From the NCBI GenBank assembly GCA_037176705.1, contig CM073886.1, forward strand, positions 92,682,501-92,746,500: DNA of 64,000 nucleotides, given 5' to 3'. Each line of letters opens with the position of its first letter. Positions within the stretch are counted from its first letter, which is position 1. The stretch is from Molossus alvarezi. Lineage: Eukaryota > Chordata > Mammalia > Chiroptera > Molossidae. Below are positions 58,826-64,000 of the stretch, piece after piece. The position numbers were made by a program, and so were the translations under genes. The notes under the pieces are model-generated. The model ran no database searches. It was given only the letters and a program-made list of their open reading frames with translations, and had not been told where the DNA came from.

Positions 58826-59034
58826 TAGGGGTTGGCAAACTACAGCTCAAGACCAAAAACACATTCTATCTAAATGATGCTTTATTGGAGCATAGCCATG
58901 TTCACTTGTTTACATACTGTTTATGACAGCTTTTGCTCTAAAGCAGCAGAGTTGAATAGTTAGAACAGAAAGTGACTGGGAAGCCTAAAATATTTACTGT
59001 CTGGTTCTTTACAAAATAAAATTGCCAACCTCTA
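58826..59034 (+). mobile_element. hAT-Charlie-type MITE with exact 8-bp TSD
   Basis: Inverted ends TAGGGGTTGGCAA and TTGCCAACCTCTA, and an interior (tttattggagcatagccatg, actgtctggttctttacaaa) typical of the mammalian family. TSD ATCTAGAG at 58818-58825 and 59035-59042. Confidence 0.85.
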
Positions 59035-59451
59035 ATCTAGAGTAATCCATTCTGTACAAATAAAAATACATGAATATAAATGTTTCTAACACATGCTTAT
59101 CAGACCATCCAGAAGTCATTTAACTTAAAACAACCTAGAAAAAAATATAAGAAACACAAACTGAAAATAAATTCCTACCTAGTTACGTTTTAAAATTGTA
59201 CATCTAGTATTCTGATACAGCCCAATGATATATAATTTGCACCAAAGAAAATTTCTAAGAATCAAAAAATTGTTCCTAGAAAGTTAAGCAAAACTAAGAA
59301 AATAAGGGAGGGAGAGAAGAAAGGGAAGAGGTCCCAGTGTTAATTTTTTCTATGGTTAATTTCTGTAATTTGCTTTTTAAATTCCAGTATCAGTTATATA
59401 TTGAAAAATTTAAACCTTTCCTGTATTATAAACTACATTTTAAATAGACTG

Positions 59452-60572
59452 CTGGAATTTTCACCGACACATCACCGAGAGCAAGAGAAACAAAGAAAAA
59501 AATTAATAAATGAGACTACATTAAACTATAAAGCTTCTACACAGCAAAATAAACCAGCATTAAAACGAAAAGGGAACCCACTCTTTGGGAGAACCTATTT
59601 GCCAATGATATATCAGATAAAGGGTAAATATCCAAAATATATAAAGTACTCATATAGCTCAACAGAAGAAAGACAAACAATCCAATTAAAAAATGGGCCG
59701 AGGACTTAAATAGACACTTCTCCAAACAGGACATGCAAATGACCAGGAGACATACGAAAAAATGCTCAACATCTCTAATCATCAGAGAGATGCAAATTAA
59801 AACGACTATGAGATATTACCTCACACCTGCCAGAATGGTTGCCATCAACAAATCTTCAAACAAGTGCTGGTGAGAATGTGGAGGAAAGGGGACTCTAGTA
59901 CACTGCTGGTGAGAATGCAGACTGGTGCAGCCACTATGAAAAACAATATGGTGTTTTCTCAAAAAATTAAAAATCGATCTGCCATTTCACCCAGTGATCA
60001 CACTTCTAGGAATATATCCTACAAAGCCTGAAACACCAATCAGAAAGAATACCCCTATGTTAACAGCAGCACTATTTACAATTGCTAAGATCTGGAAAAC
60101 AGCCCAAGTGCCCATTAGTAGATGAGTGGATAAAAAAGCTGTAGTATATATATATATACAGTGGAATATTATGCAGCTGTAAGAAACAAAGATCTCTTAC
60201 TCTTTGAGACAACATGGAGGGATTTGCAGAGTATTATGCTAAGCAAAATAAGCCAGTCAGAGAAAGACAAGTACCACATAATCTCAGTTATCTGTGAAAT
60301 ATCATGAATAAAATAAGCTGATGATTAAAATAGATCCAGAGACATGGAAGTAGGGAACAGACTGACAAACCTCAGAGGGAAGGGGGATAGAAGTAGGGGG
60401 TGAGGGGAGGCAAGAAGAGATAAACCAAAGAACTTATATGCATAACCAATGGACACAAACAATAGTGTAGGGAAGGCAGGAGGGAGGTGGGAGCAGGAGG
60501 AGGGGGGGTCAATGGTGGAAAAAAGGGGGAACATCTGTAATACTTTCAACAATAAAGATTAAAAAGAAAAGA
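59452..60572 (+). mobile_element. L1 LINE 3' end, 5'-truncated
   Basis: Late ORF2 (gaattttcaccgacacatca onward; ccatttcacccagtgatcac) to a 3' UTR ending acatctgtaatactttcaac and aataaagatt plus A tail. Probable TSD AAATAGACTG at 59442-59451 and AAATACACTG at 60573-60582. Contains a short (TA)n at 60150. Frames are broken. Confidence 0.9.
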
Positions 60573-60582
60573 AAATACACTG

Positions 60583-61345
60583 ACTGTATTGTACATGTGT
60601 ATTGAAAAAAATCCATATATGTTAACCTATGCAGTTTAAATCCACGTTGTTTAAAAGTCAGTTGTACTTATCTCCAAAATCAAGTTGTGTACATTAAGTA
60701 TGTATAGCATTTTTATGTGGTTTGTTTGTTGTTGTTTTTTTGGCTAAAAAAAGACTGCTGCCATCAGTAAAATAAGCTTAATAAACCAAAATGATTTTCT
60801 AGCACAGTTCCTTATAGTGTGTGGCACTGAGCTGCACAGAAAAAGGTTTTAGTGGGATTTTTTTAGCCTCTTTTAAACACTACTACTGCTCACTTAGTAA
60901 AATAATAAATCAAGACTAAGTAGTACTAATATTTGGGGCTAAGGTACAATACTACTTACTACTGGGTAAGGTAGGAAGAGGTTGAAAATAACTCCACAAT
61001 CCTCCCAAAATTTCATTTAACACACTGAAAGTTTTAAGTAAATTTATAGTTTTGAAAATGTATCAAGATCCAAATTTTACATTCCAAATTCCGAAAGAAG
61101 AAATGCAGCTGAGTTCTTAGTGAAACGTCCTTAAACTTTGACTAGTGTAAGCCTACCCTAAGTGACAGCTGCCAAGAAAAGATGGAGTGATTACACTACC
61201 CTCTTTGGGGGAACTGATATTATGTCTTTGTTGTTAAATGTTGAGTTTTTATACCCTGTTACATGACCTTTGCTTTAATGGTATGAAAGTAGGGAAGGTC
61301 CAGAAAAAAATAAATATATCCATGGTATCAAGTTTTTCCTCTTAC
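60583..61345. other. IPO11 intron downstream of the 61346 exon, unassigned
   Basis: No nameable element; no frame of interest. Confidence 0.5.
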
Positions 61346-61461
61346 CATAATTCTAAACCATCTTCCAGAAGATAAACATGTGGAGGCTGGGAAACATCTG
61401 TACTCAGTTGAATAACTGGGAGCAGGAAAGGGTACAGGTTCTTGCTGTCTGCTCCTAATCC
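61346..61461 (-). CDS. IPO11: IPO11 (importin-11) internal coding exon, first of seven in the window
   Basis: On the minus strand a 116-bp exon lies between an acceptor (cttcccatAG) and a donor (GTAAGAGG). It starts in phase 0 and reads GLGADSKNLYPFLLPVIQLS, then a run ending LLEDGLEL plus TG of a split Trp codon completed by the next exon. I recognise this as part of the HEAT-repeat solenoid of importin-11, an importin-beta family receptor that carries cargo such as charged UBE2E3-type E2 enzymes and ribosomal protein L12 into the nucleus. The frame continues without a stop into the exon at 44713. It is the most 5' IPO11 exon here; upstream exons lie beyond base 64000. The family call rests on recalled importin-11 sequence; splice sites and frame are seen directly. 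Confidence 0.93.
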
Positions 61462-61849
61462 CTATGGGAAGTATAAATAAAACTTAACATAAGACACTCT
61501 AAGGTCCCAACCCCCACCCCTTAAAAAAAAAAAAATCACCTAACATATATAAAAGCCCTAAAAACAATTTCTAAAAAATAAATCAATCAGATTTTAAAGG
61601 ACAGCCCTAATCATAAGCATTACTTAAATGAAGTTAGTTCTATTTACAATTAGAAAGCAAATAGAAAAAAATTCTATTCAATTGTCTAATGGTAGCAAAA
61701 CCATATATACCAAGGCTACACACATCTGTTCATTTAAAGAGATACCACACATAAATATTTATTTTTCCATCTCTGACTATTAAAGAGGTGTTAACACTGA
61801 AATACTAAATTCTATAAATGATCTATCCTAAATAATCTAAGATGAACCC

Positions 61850-62245
61850 AACCTAAATGTTCATCAGTAAGAAAATTAAATTATGGTGCATTAATATTCT
61901 AGAATACTGAGTAGCCATGAAAAAGGATTAGACATGGAATGAAAACAATTTCAAAATAAGTATAAAATGAATTAAAAAGGTACAGAAGCGTGTATAACAA
62001 TTCCACATGCCAAAAATTTTTTAAATAGCCGCATTTCTGAATATGCAGATATATGCACAAAAATGTTTCTTGAGAGAAAACAGAAAAAACTATCAACACT
62101 AGGTAAATATGGAAAGGGAAAAAGAATGTTGAAAGAGAGAAAAGGAGTTTTGGGGTTTTTTTTTTTTGGACTTCTCTGTAAGTTTTAAAAAAAATATGTA
62201 CATCATGTTAGTTTAATGCAAGTATTTTGCTAATATTTTTAAAGA
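61850..62245 (+). mobile_element. Old L1M/HAL1-type 3' fragment
   Basis: caacctaaatgttcatcagt, aattatggtgcattaatatt, gagtagccatgaaaaaggat and a late ttttggacttctctgtaagt follow ancient L1 3' order. Confidence 0.6.
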
Positions 62246-63370
62246 GCCAAAAATAAAAAGATAGAAGAAGAAAGGATATTATATCTAAAATTATAGTTTG
62301 TCTAATAACTGTCTTATGAAAGTTAACTCAGTATATCACACTAAATCTCACTCTGAGAAAACAAAAAGGATGGAAAGTCCATTTCTTTCCATAATAATCT
62401 CCATAATCTGATAAACACAGAAAAGAAATCAAATAAACTATCTAACACGACCCCACTTAGGAAATGCTCCAAATGTCAATATAGTTTGTAGCAAATTACA
62501 ATGCAACAAAACATATAGGTATTCATCCTTTTTTGAACTAAAGAGACATCTTTATTTTTAAAAATATGTATTCTGCTTTTGATAACACAGTTATACTAAA
62601 TTCAACCTTTATCAGAACATAGATATTTCAGTGGAAATACATAAAGCTTATCCTTAAATATGTTAAGTATAAGATTGGCCCTTTCTATACTAAAAATAAG
62701 ATGAAAGACCTTATTAAAGATTTTTCCAAAAAGCATTATAAAAAATGTCACATTTAATAAAGTACTGGTGTATCAGGCCTTAAAATTAAAATTTCACTCT
62801 CCATAGCTCAATCTTTAACAGAACAAAAAAGAAAAAACATTAAGAAAAACTGTTCAAGTTAATATTGATTGTCAAACAGACTTAAAATTTCCTAAGAAAA
62901 TTAGAATCTATCCACTTAGGGTACATCCCAATGAGCACAATATGCTAGCATTAGCAAAACTAAAGGAAGCAACTGCTAAACATATAAGACTCTCACTGTC
63001 AAATCCTAATGAGATTCACCTTTATAATTTGGACACCTGAAATACATGAACAATCCCAGATATGCAGTTTTATGTAAATGTGAACATTCTTTTGGTCCAC
63101 GGTTATAACTATAAGACATTGTCTACGATGCTGTCAAGCTCAAAAATAAATTAATCAGCTAGTAATAAAATGATCAGAAATGCTTAAAGGGGGAAAATCA
63201 TGTTGTATTATAATTGCCTAAAATGTAAGGGGAAATTCGGTGACAGGTACAAGGGAATCTCTCTCTACTATTTTTGCCTCTGCATGTGAATCTATAATTT
63301 TTTTTTTAAGTTAAAGGGAAAAACTGGAATTTCCCAGGGATTGCCTTTGGCTCTTTTCTCATGTCTCATG
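62246..63370. other. IPO11 intron, unassigned
   Basis: AT-rich; no exon or nameable element. Confidence 0.5.
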
Positions 63371-63533
63371 TACAGTAGGTCCTCAAATAATGCTGTTTCA
63401 TTATAACATTGATGAAATGCTTAGGAACTTAACTCTTATTTATATCTATTAGCCCATAGTAAAATTGGTTTCATCATAAGTCATTTCACTTAAAGTTGCA
63501 GAACCTATCAACATTAAGCAAGGACTTACAATA
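63371..63533 (+). mobile_element. Palindromic non-autonomous DNA transposon
   Basis: TACAGTAGGTCCTCAAATAA at the left and the inverted form (ttaagcaaggacttacaata) at the right, with TA at both edges. Interior (ttggtttcatcataagtcat, cttaaagttgcagaacctat) is a familiar mammalian MITE; the family name is uncertain. Confidence 0.62.
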
Positions 63534-63789
63534 CATGCTGATAATGTCCAAATCTACTATCTCCAACCCAAATCTCTGAACACTCTGTATGACTATAGGA
63601 CATGATCACTCAGAAGGCATCTCAAAATCTTAAGTTTACCACTGAACCAACTCACTGACTTCCTAAAAGAGCTGCTCTAACTGCTATTCCTAACTCACAA
63701 GAAAAGAACCACTATTTTTCTAGTAATAAATTATATTACAACCACCTCCTGGTTCCTCTTCCTTCTCACCTCACATTTAAATAACCCTT

Positions 63790-63838
<49 letters not shown>

Positions 63839-64000
63839 TATTTTTCAAATCTTGCCCCTTCTCATGGCTATACTTCAGGTCATGATTTCTTTCATGGGTA
63901 AAAAAGAGGTTCCCAATACTTTCCTTGACCTTAGTTTTACCCCATTCCAAATCAGAGTTCACAATGGTACCCTGATTACCTTTCTAAAATAAAAATAACA
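63534..64000. other. IPO11 intron with (TC)n microsatellite
   Basis: (TC)20 at 63793-63832; otherwise unassigned. Confidence 0.7.

Overview
This window is intronic mammalian DNA from a bat, most likely a vesper bat (Vespertilionidae). Two things point there: dozens of tRNA-derived VES-type SINEs (A box, B box, CT-rich body, A-rich tail), and L1 LINEs of a matching lineage. No prokaryotic, viral or multi-gene operon organisation is present. Nearly all open reading frames longer than 60 codons are chance frames through SINEs, L1s or microsatellites.

One host gene crosses the whole window on the minus strand: IPO11 (importin-11, a karyopherin-beta nuclear import receptor). I identified seven consecutive coding exons by their splice sites and by an unbroken reading frame. 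In transcript order they are 61461-61346, 44713-44637, 38991-38912, 38508-38428, 36463-36368, 35625-35512 and 15965-15844. Joined, they encode about 228 residues, roughly residues 630-860 of an approximately 975-residue protein. The promoter, the N-terminal RanGTP-binding exons and the last C-terminal exons lie outside the window. Introns range from about 0.4 kb to about 19.5 kb.

The introns are filled with transposons. (i) Two near-full-length but dead L1s (28434-34807 and 45678-51785), plus several 5'-truncated L1 3' ends. (ii) About 30 VES SINEs, many with clear target-site duplications (TSDs). (iii) Old mammalian layers: L1M, MIR, MER20, other hAT and Tigger-like fragments, mariner MITEs and LTR pieces. 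Every L1 copy longer than 100 bp and about three quarters of the SINEs are on the plus strand, antisense to IPO11.

I did not find an undescribed gene system. The items most worth a second look are small-scale retrotransposition products and their relation to splicing: a tailless 46-bp SINE head with a perfect TSD, two micro-insertions with TSDs, a head-only SINE with a ~220-bp pentanucleotide tail, a SINE inserted 39 nt upstream of an IPO11 splice acceptor, and a five-layer nest of elements inside a MER20.
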